DNA from: JAHZFN01 sp965149945
Lineage (GTDB): Bacteria > Bacillota > Dehalobacteriia > UBA4068 > UBA4997
NCBI GenBank assembly: GCA_965149945.1
Contig: CBCTTQ010000010.1
Span: forward strand, 1 to 56,961
Length of the DNA stretch: 56,961 nt
Direction: 5' to 3'
Shown here piece by piece: positions 26,861 to 35,917 of this stretch. The number at the start of each line of letters is the position of its first letter. Within the stretch, counting starts at the first letter, position 1. A program made the translations under genes and the position numbers. The notes under the pieces are model-generated. The model was given only the letters and a program-made list of their open reading frames with translations. It ran no database searches and was not told the origin of the DNA.

Positions 26861-28279
26861 ATGAAAAAGCGGTTTTTTTTATTTGTGATTGCTTGTTTTT
26901 TGTTTTGTGGAATCAGCGGCAGCGCCTTGGCTGCCGGTATTCAAGTGACGATTGATTCGCTTCCCGTCAATTTTACCCAGAGTTCCGGCTATCCTTTTTT
27001 GGATGAAAACAGTCGCACGTTGGTGCCTTTGCGTGGTGCGATGGAAAGTTATGGCTGTACTGTTGACTGGGATCAGGATGCGCAGACTGCTTCGGTGCGG
27101 AAAGCCGGGAAAACCGTTCTTGTGCCACTGAACGTTAATTATATTGAGGTGGACGGTACACGGGTACAAAACGATACCGAAGCCATTATGAAAAACGGCA
27201 GGGTTTATTTACCGATTCGGATTGTTTTGGAATCTTTCGGTGCAAAAGTCGGTTGGAATGCCGCCGCGTCTACTGTGGTTGTAATTTCTCCCGGATCAGG
27301 TTCTGTCGGAGAATGTTTGCAGGTACATTTCATTGATGTGGGACAAGCAGATTCTATTTTGATTGATGTTTTGGACTATGAAGTCTTGATCGACGCGGGC
27401 AATAATCAAGACGGGGATACTGTTACGGAATATTTGCGATCGTATGTCGATGATGCTTTGGATTTGGTTATTGCCACCCATGGTGATGCCGATCATATCG
27501 GCGGGATGGATGATGTTTTTGCGGCGTATCAAGTGAATCAGTTGATTGACAGTGGTGAGCAAAAGGAAACAAAGACTTTCCGTGATTATTGGGCAGCGGT
27601 AATGAAAGAGCCAAATTGCCTAGTACGGGAGGATTCTGATTGTACCATTATGTTGGGAAATAACGCTTATTTGCAAATCATCGAAACCGGTGATGATTAT
27701 CAAGACAGCAACAATAACAGTGTGGTTTCCTTGTTGGTTTATGATGAAGTAAAGGTTTTGTTTACCGGTGACATGGAGTCGGATGTGGAACGAGAAAATT
27801 TGAACAAATTCTCTGACGTGGATGTGTTGAAATCCGGACATCACGGTTCCGCCTCCTCTTCTTGTATGGCTTTTTTGGAAAAAATTCAACCGGAATATGT
27901 GGTAGTATCCGCCGGGTTAAATAATTCGTATGGACATCCCGCGGCAGTAACATTGAACAATTATTTTTCCGTTGGCGCTAAGGTATTGGGCACATTTCGT
28001 TCCGGAGATATTATCATGACCACGGACGGCAAAAATTATTCTTTTGATTCTGCTGATTATTTGACTCTGACAGACGCCGGCGCAGGACAGGGAGCTTTGG
28101 AAGAAAATCCTGTGATCACACCACCGGGATCGGCGCAATATGTGGGTAATCAAAACACAAAAAAATTTCATTTGTTGTCCTGTCGCTATGCGGGGCAAAT
28201 TAGCGACAATAACATCGTTTATTTCCGGAGCAGAGAGGAGGCGGTAGGTTACACGCCTTGTAAGGTGTGCAATCCGTAA
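26861..28279 (+). CDS. Secreted MBL-fold protein with copper-amine-oxidase-like N-domain and C-terminal Cys motif
   Basis: A 472-residue exported protein. A signal peptide ends near residue 24 (ALA-AG). Residues 25-145 are a copper-amine-oxidase-N-type domain with its two repeats ('RTLVPLRGAMESYGCTVDWD', 'RVYLPIRIVLESFGAKVGWN'). Residues 150-400 are a ComEC/Rec2-like metallo-beta-lactamase domain: 'VHFIDVGQADSILID', 'ATHGDADHIGGMDDV' (HGDADH at 207-212), 'LFTGDMESDVE', 'LKSGHHGSASSS'. The last 50 residues hold 'TKKFHLLSCRYAG...CKVCNP', similar to an Ada-type zinc motif. The substrate is unknown; a cell-surface or extracellular nuclease or phosphodiesterase is the family expectation. It has no adjacent competence genes. 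Confidence 0.88.
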   Translation: MKKRFFLFVIACFLFCGISGSALAAGIQVTIDSLPVNFTQSSGYPFLDENSRTLVPLRGAMESYGCTVDWDQDAQTASVRKAGKTVLVPLNVNYIEVDGTRVQNDTEAIMKNGRVYLPIRIVLESFGAKVGWNAAASTVVVISPGSGSVGECLQVHFIDVGQADSILIDVLDYEVLIDAGNNQDGDTVTEYLRSYVDDALDLVIATHGDADHIGGMDDVFAAYQVNQLIDSGEQKETKTFRDYWAAVMKEPNCLVREDSDCTIMLGNNAYLQIIETGDDYQDSNNNSVVSLLVYDEVKVLFTGDMESDVERENLNKFSDVDVLKSGHHGSASSSCMAFLEKIQPEYVVVSAGLNNSYGHPAAVTLNNYFSVGAKVLGTFRSGDIIMTTDGKNYSFDSADYLTLTDAGAGQGALEENPVITPPGSAQYVGNQNTKKFHLLSCRYAGQISDNNIVYFRSREEAVGYTPCKVCNP

Positions 28280-28301
28280 AAATTTTTCTCAAAAACATCA
28301 T

Positions 28302-28332
28302 AATGGGAGGGATCCGTTCTCTCCCATTTTTC
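28302..28332 (+). terminator. Terminator of the secreted MBL gene
   Basis: atgggag / ctcccat stem with a nine-base loop and a T-run, 23 bases past the stop codon. Confidence 0.75.
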
Positions 28333-28498
28333 ATAAAAAGGCAGGAAATCTTTCCTTTATCCAGAAATTATTATATAATTTCTGAAGAAAAGCTTCGGAA
28401 GAAAAAATGCATAAAAAGAGGAATATGTGATTTCGCGGGCGGCGGTATGCGTTTTATGGTTACGCGTTTAGCGTGATGATTTTTGCGTGTTGATATGA

Positions 28499-28527
28499 TT
28501 GAAATTTGAACGGGAATTTGATAAAAT
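28499..28527 (+). promoter_or_regulatory. Sigma-A promoter of the transglutaminase-SLH gene
   Basis: TTGAAA, 17 bases and TAAAAT are placed 34 bases before the ATG at 28561. Confidence 0.5.
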
Positions 28528-28560
28528 ACCCGAAGGGAAGAAGAAAGGAATCGCTGTTTT

Positions 28561-30162
28561 ATGAGTATGATAAGAAGACCTGTTTGCGGATTATGGTTGC
28601 TGATTTTATTACTTTGCGGAATGATCTTTTTTTTCAGTGCCGCCGGGGCCTACGGCGCCAGCTATAGCACGACCAATTATGACGGGAAAACATTTACGAT
28701 TATTCATACGATTACGGTTACTAATCCGACCAATCGGGTGATGACGGATGTGTCAGTAACAGTACCGCTGATGAGTGAAACAGATTTGGGAAAATGGCAG
28801 ACTTTTATCGGGGAAGAATTAAGCCCCGCACCGGACACCATTGTGACCAATGAGAATTATGGGCGAGATGCGACTTATACAATTGAGCGGATTCCGGCTC
28901 ATGGTTTCGTGAAATTAGAACAGCGTTTTCATGTGAGCAATTATGCGATGACCAGCGCCTTCAATTTCCAGAATTATCAATATGACGCTTCCGATGTCAA
29001 TAAACTGGATAAAAAATACTTACAGCCGGAACCGGGAATCGAATGCGATGATGTAGATATTATTTCCTATGCTCAAAGTAAAACAGCGGGAAACACAAAT
29101 CCTTATCAAATTGCGCGTATTTTGTTCTCGGAAGTTAATTTACATTTGACTTATGACAATGATTTGACCGAACATTCCGCGCGCCAGGCGTTGCTTTCCG
29201 GGAAGGGCAATTGTGTGGATTATGCCTATCTTTATACGGCCTGCTTGCGTGCTATGGGGATTCCCGCGCGAATCTATACCGGATATTGGTATTCCGACAG
29301 TCTGTTAGAATCGGAATATCTTAACAGTGACGGTACCATCGATTTGACTATGTTGAAACATAACTGGGTAGAATTTTATGTATCCGGTATGGGTTGGGTG
29401 GTTGCGGATCCTACCTTTACTTATTATACCGTCGGTGCGGATGGAGAAAATATCAAGAGCATCGATTGGACTCGCTTCGCATCCATCAGTAACAACAATC
29501 GATTGGTCACTTTATATCAAGGTGAGGATTCGGGATCGGTGACCTATACCGGTTCCACAGCTCCGGAGATTACTTATGACTCTCGACTGTCAACAACAGA
29601 GGCAGTATCTCCTTTTTCAGATTTGATCGGACATTGGGCAGAAGCAGATGTCATCGCTCTTTGTAATTGGCATGTACCGGTTATAATTGGGAAAACCGAT
29701 TCTTATTATGGAGTTAATGATAGTTTGACGCGTGCGGAATTGGTGACTCTTTTGAATCGAGTATTAGATTATGAAGATCCACTGCCTGATGATCAGTTGA
29801 GGGAAATTGATTTTCCGGATTTGTCTACGGAACATTGGGCATATGAAGATATTCAAAAGGCGGTCACACGGGGCTATGTGGTCGGGTTTGATGATGGTAC
29901 CTTCCAACCGAGTAAAGCGGTCACGCGGGCGGAAATGGTAGCGATTTTAAATAATATTGCGCATTTGCCTAATGAAAGCGGCAGTCCTTTTATGGATTTG
30001 GATATCAATGGCTATCGCTGGGCAAAATCTGCCATTGAAAACGCTTATCATGCCGGTTTGGCCAAAGGTATTACCGAAACAGTTTTTGCTCCTGCTAAAG
30101 AGTTGACCAGAGGTGAGGCGGCTGTTTTTGTAAACCGTTGGCTAAACAGTGATTATTTTTAA
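28561..30162 (+). CDS. Secreted transglutaminase-like protein with three SLH domains
   Basis: A 533-residue surface protein. An N-terminal hydrophobic segment (residues 11-30, ending AAGA-YGA) is a signal peptide. Residues 40-150 form a beta-rich domain. The transglutaminase/protease core has the Cys-His-Asp triad in 'SGKGNCVDYAYLYTACLRAM' (Cys218), 'LKHNWVEFYVSGMGW' (His267) and 'VVADPTFTY' (Asp283). Three SLH domains follow: 'SDLIGHWAEADVIALCNW', 'PDLSTEHWAYEDIQKAVT' and 'MDLDINGYRWAKSAIENAYH'. It is expected to act on cell-wall or surface proteins while anchored to the secondary polymer; bond-forming versus proteolytic activity cannot be told. Confidence 0.92.
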   Translation: MSMIRRPVCGLWLLILLLCGMIFFFSAAGAYGASYSTTNYDGKTFTIIHTITVTNPTNRVMTDVSVTVPLMSETDLGKWQTFIGEELSPAPDTIVTNENYGRDATYTIERIPAHGFVKLEQRFHVSNYAMTSAFNFQNYQYDASDVNKLDKKYLQPEPGIECDDVDIISYAQSKTAGNTNPYQIARILFSEVNLHLTYDNDLTEHSARQALLSGKGNCVDYAYLYTACLRAMGIPARIYTGYWYSDSLLESEYLNSDGTIDLTMLKHNWVEFYVSGMGWVVADPTFTYYTVGADGENIKSIDWTRFASISNNNRLVTLYQGEDSGSVTYTGSTAPEITYDSRLSTTEAVSPFSDLIGHWAEADVIALCNWHVPVIIGKTDSYYGVNDSLTRAELVTLLNRVLDYEDPLPDDQLREIDFPDLSTEHWAYEDIQKAVTRGYVVGFDDGTFQPSKAVTRAEMVAILNNIAHLPNESGSPFMDLDINGYRWAKSAIENAYHAGLAKGITETVFAPAKELTRGEAAVFVNRWLNSDYF

Positions 30163-30193
30163 AAAACATGGATGAGAAAAGGAGCGATGCTTC

Positions 30194-30706
30194 TTGCGTG
30201 TAGACGCGTACCCGTGGTTGTTGGATGTGGATATTTCAGCTACCAAAGAATATTATGCACAACATGATCACGCGGTGGATCGTGTGGTGAATCAGAAATT
30301 TATACAAAGACTTTCTCCCAAACAAAAAATGTTTTTCGCTGATTTGGGCGTGGATCTTTCGCGAGTAAAAGCGGAAGAAAAGACCTATGATATTCCGGAA
30401 GAAAAGGAACTCCTCGGTGTGAATTTGTATCGGTTGTTTATGGATTTTATTCTTTGCGGAAAATTTTTGGCATTACCTGATTTCCAATGGGAAATTTATC
30501 GCGATAATGAAGTGTTGGGGGATGGTGTGCCGAAAGATTTGGAAATTCGTCATCTTTCGGAGGACGGACAAATTTTCTTTCAGCTGGAAAACCTCAATAT
30601 TGTGTTTAAGCACCCTGTTTTTCGGATGGAGGAGGGTTCTCCGAACCGAAAATGGAACTGTGGTTATATCATCGGATCGATTTTGATTTGGGAGGATTTG
30701 ACCTGA
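30194..30706 (+). CDS. Conserved-looking hypothetical protein
   Basis: A 170-residue soluble protein that I do not recognise. It has no signal peptide or membrane helix. Features are charged helical N-terminus ('NQKFIQRLSPKQKMFFADLG'), a hydrophobic middle ('LYRLFMDFILCGKFLALP') and a beta-rich C-terminal half. It starts at TTG 30194 behind AAGGAG. Codon use resembles its neighbours and the ribosome binding site is good, so it is likely to be translated. It precedes the DUF2284 gene by 40 bases, suggesting an operon. Confidence 0.7.
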   Translation: MRVDAYPWLLDVDISATKEYYAQHDHAVDRVVNQKFIQRLSPKQKMFFADLGVDLSRVKAEEKTYDIPEEKELLGVNLYRLFMDFILCGKFLALPDFQWEIYRDNEVLGDGVPKDLEIRHLSEDGQIFFQLENLNIVFKHPVFRMEEGSPNRKWNCGYIIGSILIWEDLT

Positions 30707-30746
30707 TATAGATTGCGAATCTTCTTTGCGGAGGGGGGAAAGGAAG

Positions 30747-31253
30747 ATGGAAAATGAGCAAAAGTATTTGGATTTTTTGCTGAATAACGGAGCCGATTTG
30801 GCAATGGTAATTGATACCAAAACGGTGGTGACTGCGCCGTGGACCATTTATCGATGCCATTATGGTTGTGATTTTTACGGGAAACGCCACTGTTGTCCGC
30901 CGAAAGCTCCCGGCTGGAAAGAAACTCGAGAAATGCTGGAATGCTTTACTACGGGCATTTTGTTTCGCAGCGGCAGTGAACATGATACGAATATAACGGC
31001 ATTGGCGGTGGCAATCGCTCGTGAATTGTTTTTGGATGGTTATTATAAGGCGATGGCCTTTGGGTGTGGACCTTGTCAAAAATGCGAATCCTGCAATCCT
31101 GACCATTGTAATTTCCCGTATCAAATAGTTCCCGCTATGGAAGCGTGTGGCATTGATGTTTTTGCGACGGTTCGCGCTAACGGTTTGACCATTCATACAG
31201 TTCGGGAACGAGGCGATCATGCTGATTATTTCGGATTGGTTTTGGTTGAATAG
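30747..31253 (+). CDS. DUF2284 metal-binding protein
   Basis: A 168-residue Cys-rich protein of the DUF2284 family. Cysteines are grouped as 'CHYGCDFYGKRHCCPPKAPG' (residues about 34-53) and 'GCGPCQKCESCNPDHCNFP' (about 108-126), the pattern expected for iron-sulfur or zinc binding. The family is widespread in anaerobes and has no known function. I chose ATG 30747, 8 bases after an AAAGGAAG site; an earlier ATG at 30726 lacks one. The iron alcohol dehydrogenase gene follows 53 bases downstream. Confidence 0.85.
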   Translation: MENEQKYLDFLLNNGADLAMVIDTKTVVTAPWTIYRCHYGCDFYGKRHCCPPKAPGWKETREMLECFTTGILFRSGSEHDTNITALAVAIARELFLDGYYKAMAFGCGPCQKCESCNPDHCNFPYQIVPAMEACGIDVFATVRANGLTIHTVRERGDHADYFGLVLVE

Positions 31254-31306
31254 CAAATGAAAAAATAATTTAAGAAATCAACAGAGAAATTGAAGGGGGG
31301 AAAGGT

Positions 31307-32497
31307 ATGGATAATTTTACATTTTGCAGTCCTACTAAATTTGTTTTCGGCAGAGATACTCATAAAAAAGCCGGTGAGTTGGTTGCGCGATTTGGCGGGA
31401 AAAAGGTACTTTTGCATTATGGCGGTGGTTCCATCAAAAGAAACGGCGTCTATGAGGAAGTATTGACTTCTTTGCGAGAACAGAATTTGAATGTGGTAGA
31501 ATTGAGCGGTGTGCAACCCAACCCTATCAGCAGCAAGGTGTATGAGGGTATTGCCCTTTGCCGTACCGAACAGGTGGATTTTATTTTGGCTGTTGGCGGT
31601 GGGTCTGTAATTGATTCCGCCAAAGCCATCGCGGCCGGAGTTTGCTACGAAGGAGATTTTTTGGATTTTTATCGAGATAAAGCCAAAATCACGAAGGCTC
31701 TGCCTGTTGCCACGGTGTTGACCATTCCGGCTGCCGGCAGCGAGGGATCCCCCAATACGGTGATTACAGATGAGCAAAATTTAATCAAACGAGGAACTGC
31801 TTCTGATTTGTTGCGTCCTGTTTTCTCCATTATGAATCCTGCCCTTTGTTTTACTTTACCCACTTATCAAAGCATGTGTGGTTGTTCTGATATTATGGCG
31901 CATATTTTTGAGCGGTATTTCACTAATACCCAGGAAGTGGAAATTACTGATCGCTTCTGTGAAGCGGTGTTGCTGACCATCATCAAAGAAGCGCCGAAGG
32001 TTAAAGCGAATCCGCGTGATTATCATGCCCAGGCCAATATTATGTGGGCCGGTATGGTGGCTCATAACAATCTGTGCGGTGTCGGCCGTCAACAAGATTG
32101 GGGTACCCATGCCATGGAACATCAGCTTTCCGCTCATTATGGGGTCGCGCATGGGGCTGGTTTGGCTATCATGTTTCCTGCTTGGATGAAATATGTGCTG
32201 GATCATGATGTGACGCGTTTTGCTCAATTGGCAGTGCGGGTTTGGGGTTGTGAAATGGATGAGGAAAATCCCAAGGCGACAGCATTGCAGGGAATTGCTC
32301 GTTATGAAGAATTTTTGCGTTCTTTAGATTTGCCGTTATCCTTTTCAGATATTGGCGCCAAAGAAGAAGATATTCCAAAGTTGATTTCTACCATGGGTAT
32401 TACAAGCAGAAAGGCAGAACATCCCAAACATACCGGTAATTTTGTGCCTCTCTATGAAGAAGACGTCGCGGAAATTTATCGGTTGGCTTGTCGCTGA
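31307..32497 (+). CDS. Iron-containing alcohol dehydrogenase (butanol dehydrogenase-like)
   Basis: A 396-residue group-III ADH of the YugJ/BdhA subgroup. The nucleotide-binding part contains 'LAVGGGSVIDSAKAIAAG'; metal ligands lie in 'DIMAHIFERYF', and the His of 'GTHAMEHQLSAHYGVAHGAG'. It reduces aldehydes to alcohols with NAD(P)H, disposing of reducing equivalents in fermentation. Length is normal and the C-terminus complete. The upstream DUF2284 gene may be co-transcribed. Confidence 0.93.
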   Translation: MDNFTFCSPTKFVFGRDTHKKAGELVARFGGKKVLLHYGGGSIKRNGVYEEVLTSLREQNLNVVELSGVQPNPISSKVYEGIALCRTEQVDFILAVGGGSVIDSAKAIAAGVCYEGDFLDFYRDKAKITKALPVATVLTIPAAGSEGSPNTVITDEQNLIKRGTASDLLRPVFSIMNPALCFTLPTYQSMCGCSDIMAHIFERYFTNTQEVEITDRFCEAVLLTIIKEAPKVKANPRDYHAQANIMWAGMVAHNNLCGVGRQQDWGTHAMEHQLSAHYGVAHGAGLAIMFPAWMKYVLDHDVTRFAQLAVRVWGCEMDEENPKATALQGIARYEEFLRSLDLPLSFSDIGAKEEDIPKLISTMGITSRKAEHPKHTGNFVPLYEEDVAEIYRLACR

Positions 32498-32762
32498 GAA
32501 AAATTTCGCGAGGATTTTTTTCGATTGTTCTGTTTGGAAAGACTTTTATTTGAAAAACTTTTGATAAAACAAATAAAAAGCGATAAACAGTGAAGAAGAA
32601 TGAACGCTTAAATTCAAATTTTATTTCGAATAAAAATGACGAAGCTTATTGACTGGCTCAAATTTCGGCAGAAAGCCATCGAGGAAGTATTTTAGAACCG
32701 AAAGGTAATAAAATCACTCTGATTATGAGTGTCAGCAAGGTTTAAAAAAGGAGTTAAAATAA

Positions 32763-33018
32763 TCAAGAAATCTCAAAAATACTTAGTTTTTTCGCCACTG
32801 CTTATATTGTCGGAGCGGTTAAAAAAAGGCTTATCAAAGATAGTCTTTCATTACTGAATGCAAAGAGCCGCCCGCAAAAACAGAAGATAACCATACATAA
32901 AAAATGTTGCAGATTTGTTGCGGAAAAGTGTGAAGAAGCGTTAATCTTTGACAGAATAAACAATCCAAAACCCCTGCCAAATCATTCAAATTGAATGATT
33001 TGGCAGGGGTTTTGTTGA
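32763..33018 (+). repeat. Decayed repeat, copy B
   Basis: The partner of copy A at 26525-26775 (about 6.2 kb away). Shared, in order, are a 'cactgcttatattgtcgg'-like phrase encoding TAYIVGAVK, 'atgttgcag', 'gaaaagtgtgaagaa' and the 'aaaacccctgccaaatca' arm. The copies have diverged and contain indels in the coding-like part. No single gene can be read. Confidence 0.55.
32967..33013. terminator. Perfect 23-bp terminator hairpin
   Basis: The arms 32967-32989 and 32991-33013 are perfectly complementary, with A-runs outside on one flank and T-runs on the other. It should stop both the ADH-side transcript and the convergent acyl-CoA synthetase transcript. Confidence 0.92.
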
Positions 33019-33081
33019 GATGTAATGGTGTTTTAAATTACGTCCGCTTGATTGAACATCAGGTGAACGATTCAGTATTCA

Positions 33082-35100
33082 TTACAGTACCACACGGGCG
33101 TCCGCAATGGTTACACCGTTTTCGTAAACCATCACCGGATTCAGATCGACTTCTTTGATATCCGGATAAAGATAAGGAAGTTTGGAAAACTCCATCATGG
33201 TTTTGGCGAGAGCGCGGACATTTTTAGGCTTGTTGCCGCGAGCACCTGCCAATAAGGGATAAGCTGTAATGGAGCGGATCATTTCCATGGCTTCTTCTTC
33301 ATTAACAGGAGCAATCTTCAGGGAAATATCTTGGAAAATTTCACTGTAAATGCCGCCTAAGCCGAAAAGCAACACCGGACCGAAAGATGGATCCCGTTTC
33401 AGCCCCAGAATTACTTCAATGCCGTCTTGACGCAGCATCGGGTATACCATAACTCCTTGAAAGTCATCTCCGCCGATTCTTTCCAGATCTTTGTAAGCCT
33501 CAACTGTCTTTTCGTAGTTTTTTAAATTGAGTTTGACGCCGCCTACGTCACTTTTATGGATGATTTTAGGAGAAACTACTTTAAGAACCAATGGATAGCC
33601 GATTCGATCACAGGTTTCCTTTAACTGAGACAGATCGGAAACAAAGGCGTTAGTGGGGACGGGCAAGCTGCATTTTTTCAGCAGTTCCATCACTTTGTTT
33701 TCCGGCAGAATTTTTTGATTCCCCAGAGAGCCGATAGCGGCAGGGTGTTCTGTTGGTTGTTCTTCTTTGTCTAGGTGCTTATAATAGTTTAGAAACTTTC
33801 GGAACACCCACATACATTCTTCTCCCGTGGTGAAATTAGGGATGCCGCTTTCGTACAAATAATCCAGCGCTTCTTGGATATCCGGTCCTACCGTGAAATT
33901 GGTGATAACGGGTTTATCAATGGCGGAGGCTGCTTCTACCACGGCTTTTGCCACCGGCATCGCATTCATATAATTGGTACCTACATAGATGACGACGGCG
34001 CCGTCGTATTCCGGCAGACAATCAACCAGCACTCGTTGATACCATTCCGGAGTACCTTCTACTGTGATATCAATGGGGTTATTGAGGCTGGCATGGGGCG
34101 GCAGATAAGTTCTTAGTTTTTCTTTGGTTGCTTCGGATAAAGGCGCGATATTCAAATGCAGTTCTTCTCCTCGGTCACAGGCCATAATGGCGGGACCGCC
34201 GGAATTGGTTACCAGCATAATCCGTTTGCCTTCTATCAGTTTCATGGTAGAGAGTGCTTTGCAGAGACTGAACATTTCTGCGATAGTATAAACGCGGATA
34301 GCGCCGCATTCTTTCATCGCGATATCATTAATATTATCTTCTCCGGCCATGGAACCGGTATGGCTGATGGTCGCGCGGCTGCCTGCCTGGGTTCGACCAG
34401 ATTTGATTACCACAACAGGTTTGACTTTGGTTACTTCCCGCATAATTTCCATGAATTGGGGGCCATTGTTGATTTCTTCCAGATACAGCGCAATAACATC
34501 AGTTTCTTGATCATCTTTCAAATAGGCCAAGTAATCATTGACTTTCAAATCTAGGCTGTTGCCGAAGCTGACAAATTTGGAGATACCTAGTCCTTGTTCT
34601 TTGGCCCAGCTCATGAAAATACCTCCAATGGAGCCGCTTTGAGAAATAAATGCTACATTCCCTTTTTTTGGTGTGGTTTCCAATGTTCCGATAAGATTAT
34701 AATGAGTGTTGATAAGACCGGCACAATTGGGCCCGACAAAGCGAATGCCGTATTTTCTGGCAACGGCCAGTGTGTCTTCTTCCGCTTTGGTATTACCCGC
34801 TTCTCGAAAACCGGAAGTGATGACTACAGCTGCTTTGATACCGCCTTTGCCGCAGTCTTCCATGGCGGAAGGCACGACTGAAACCGGGACGGCCAAAATC
34901 GCCATATCCACTTCTTCCGGTATTTGAGTCACACTGGAATAGCCGGGCAGATCTCCGACGCCCATTCCTTTGGGATTTACCGGATAAACTTTGCGGTAAC
35001 CACCGTCCAACAGTCGATTAGTGATGATATTTCCGATTTTTCCCGGACTGGCGGAGCCGACAACAGCAACGCCTTTGGGTGTAAATAATGATTCAAACAT
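33082..35100 (-). CDS. Acyl-CoA synthetase (ADP-forming), fused alpha-beta type
   Basis: A 672-residue enzyme that turns an acyl-CoA plus ADP and phosphate into the acid, CoA and ATP. The N-terminal CoA-binding fold starts 'GVAVVGSASPGKIGNI', the phospho-His of the alpha part lies in 'TISHTGSMAGEDN', and the C-terminal ATP-grasp part has 'LKVVSPKIIHKSDVGGVKLN', whose His relays the phosphate. Length and fusion order match bacterial ACD enzymes. ATG 35100 follows GAGGAAG. It closes the operon after iorB (176 bases away) and probably gives the ATP-yielding step of that pathway. Confidence 0.93.
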   Translation of the reverse strand: MFESLFTPKGVAVVGSASPGKIGNIITNRLLDGGYRKVYPVNPKGMGVGDLPGYSSVTQIPEEVDMAILAVPVSVVPSAMEDCGKGGIKAAVVITSGFREAGNTKAEEDTLAVARKYGIRFVGPNCAGLINTHYNLIGTLETTPKKGNVAFISQSGSIGGIFMSWAKEQGLGISKFVSFGNSLDLKVNDYLAYLKDDQETDVIALYLEEINNGPQFMEIMREVTKVKPVVVIKSGRTQAGSRATISHTGSMAGEDNINDIAMKECGAIRVYTIAEMFSLCKALSTMKLIEGKRIMLVTNSGGPAIMACDRGEELHLNIAPLSEATKEKLRTYLPPHASLNNPIDITVEGTPEWYQRVLVDCLPEYDGAVVIYVGTNYMNAMPVAKAVVEAASAIDKPVITNFTVGPDIQEALDYLYESGIPNFTTGEECMWVFRKFLNYYKHLDKEEQPTEHPAAIGSLGNQKILPENKVMELLKKCSLPVPTNAFVSDLSQLKETCDRIGYPLVLKVVSPKIIHKSDVGGVKLNLKNYEKTVEAYKDLERIGGDDFQGVMVYPMLRQDGIEVILGLKRDPSFGPVLLFGLGGIYSEIFQDISLKIAPVNEEEAMEMIRSITAYPLLAGARGNKPKNVRALAKTMMEFSKLPYLYPDIKEVDLNPVMVYENGVTIADARVVL

Positions 35101-35276
35101 GTGCCTTCCTCTTTCTGTTTTGTGAAAATTGCCAATCGATTTCTGTCTGGAAATAGAAATCGATTGGGCTGATATTTCTTATTTGCTTGATTTCTTTTAA
35201 TAATATTTGATTTTAATGGGATCGATTTGTGCTAAAAGCGCTTTTTTATGGAAATATTCATTGCTTTTTGGGAGTA

Positions 35277-35885
35277 TCAGTTTTGTTTGTTCTGAGCGCA
35301 CTCTACGCCTGCGTGAAATGCCATTAAATTTTGTTCTTTCACTTTTGGCCATTTTTGCGCGATCAACTCGGCGACAAAGTCAACAGAAATCAATTTATTC
35401 AGGATACTGTTTCCCATAGCCAGTCCCAGCGCGAAAATATTTTCCCGCACTTTCGCACCATTATATTCCGGAACTTGGGATAAATCTCCATAGATTAGTT
35501 TAGCGCCGCTTTCCCGAATTACTTGTCGGACATCGGCGCTGTCCGGATAGGGAGCTTTTTTCAACATAACATCTGTTGGCTGCCAAATTCCGCCATAGAG
35601 GATAAATTCTCCGTTCTTTTTCAGATAGCGCAACGCTTTTAAGGCTTCGGAGCACTCCATGGCAATGGCCATATCCGCAGAACCGGTAGGAATAGAAGGT
35701 CCTGCGTCAGGTTTGCCCAGACGAATTTGTGCTTTTACAAAGCCGCCTCGTTGACTCATTCCCTTGGTAGGAAAATAGTTAACGGCGATTTCTTTGGCAA
35801 TAGCGGCTTGACAGATAAAATCCGCAATAGTCAGAATCCCCTGACCTCCTACGCCAACCAGGTAAATATCTAAAGATTGTTTCAT
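35277..35885 (-). CDS. iorB: Indolepyruvate:ferredoxin oxidoreductase, beta subunit
   Basis: A 202-residue gamma/beta-type subunit of 2-oxoacid oxidoreductases: 'GVGGQGILTIADFICQAA', 'NYFPTKGMSQRGGFVKAQIR' and 'GSADMAIAMECSEALKALRY'. It is required for the CoA-dependent oxidative decarboxylation carried out with IorA. I chose ATG 35885 behind GGAGGTT, which gives the usual N-terminus; an upstream in-frame extension has no site. It starts 33 bases after iorA. Confidence 0.93.
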   Translation of the reverse strand: MKQSLDIYLVGVGGQGILTIADFICQAAIAKEIAVNYFPTKGMSQRGGFVKAQIRLGKPDAGPSIPTGSADMAIAMECSEALKALRYLKKNGEFILYGGIWQPTDVMLKKAPYPDSADVRQVIRESGAKLIYGDLSQVPEYNGAKVRENIFALGLAMGNSILNKLISVDFVAELIAQKWPKVKEQNLMAFHAGVECAQNKQN

Positions 35886-35917
35886 GATAACCTCCGATCG
35901 TTTTTTTTGATGACCTT

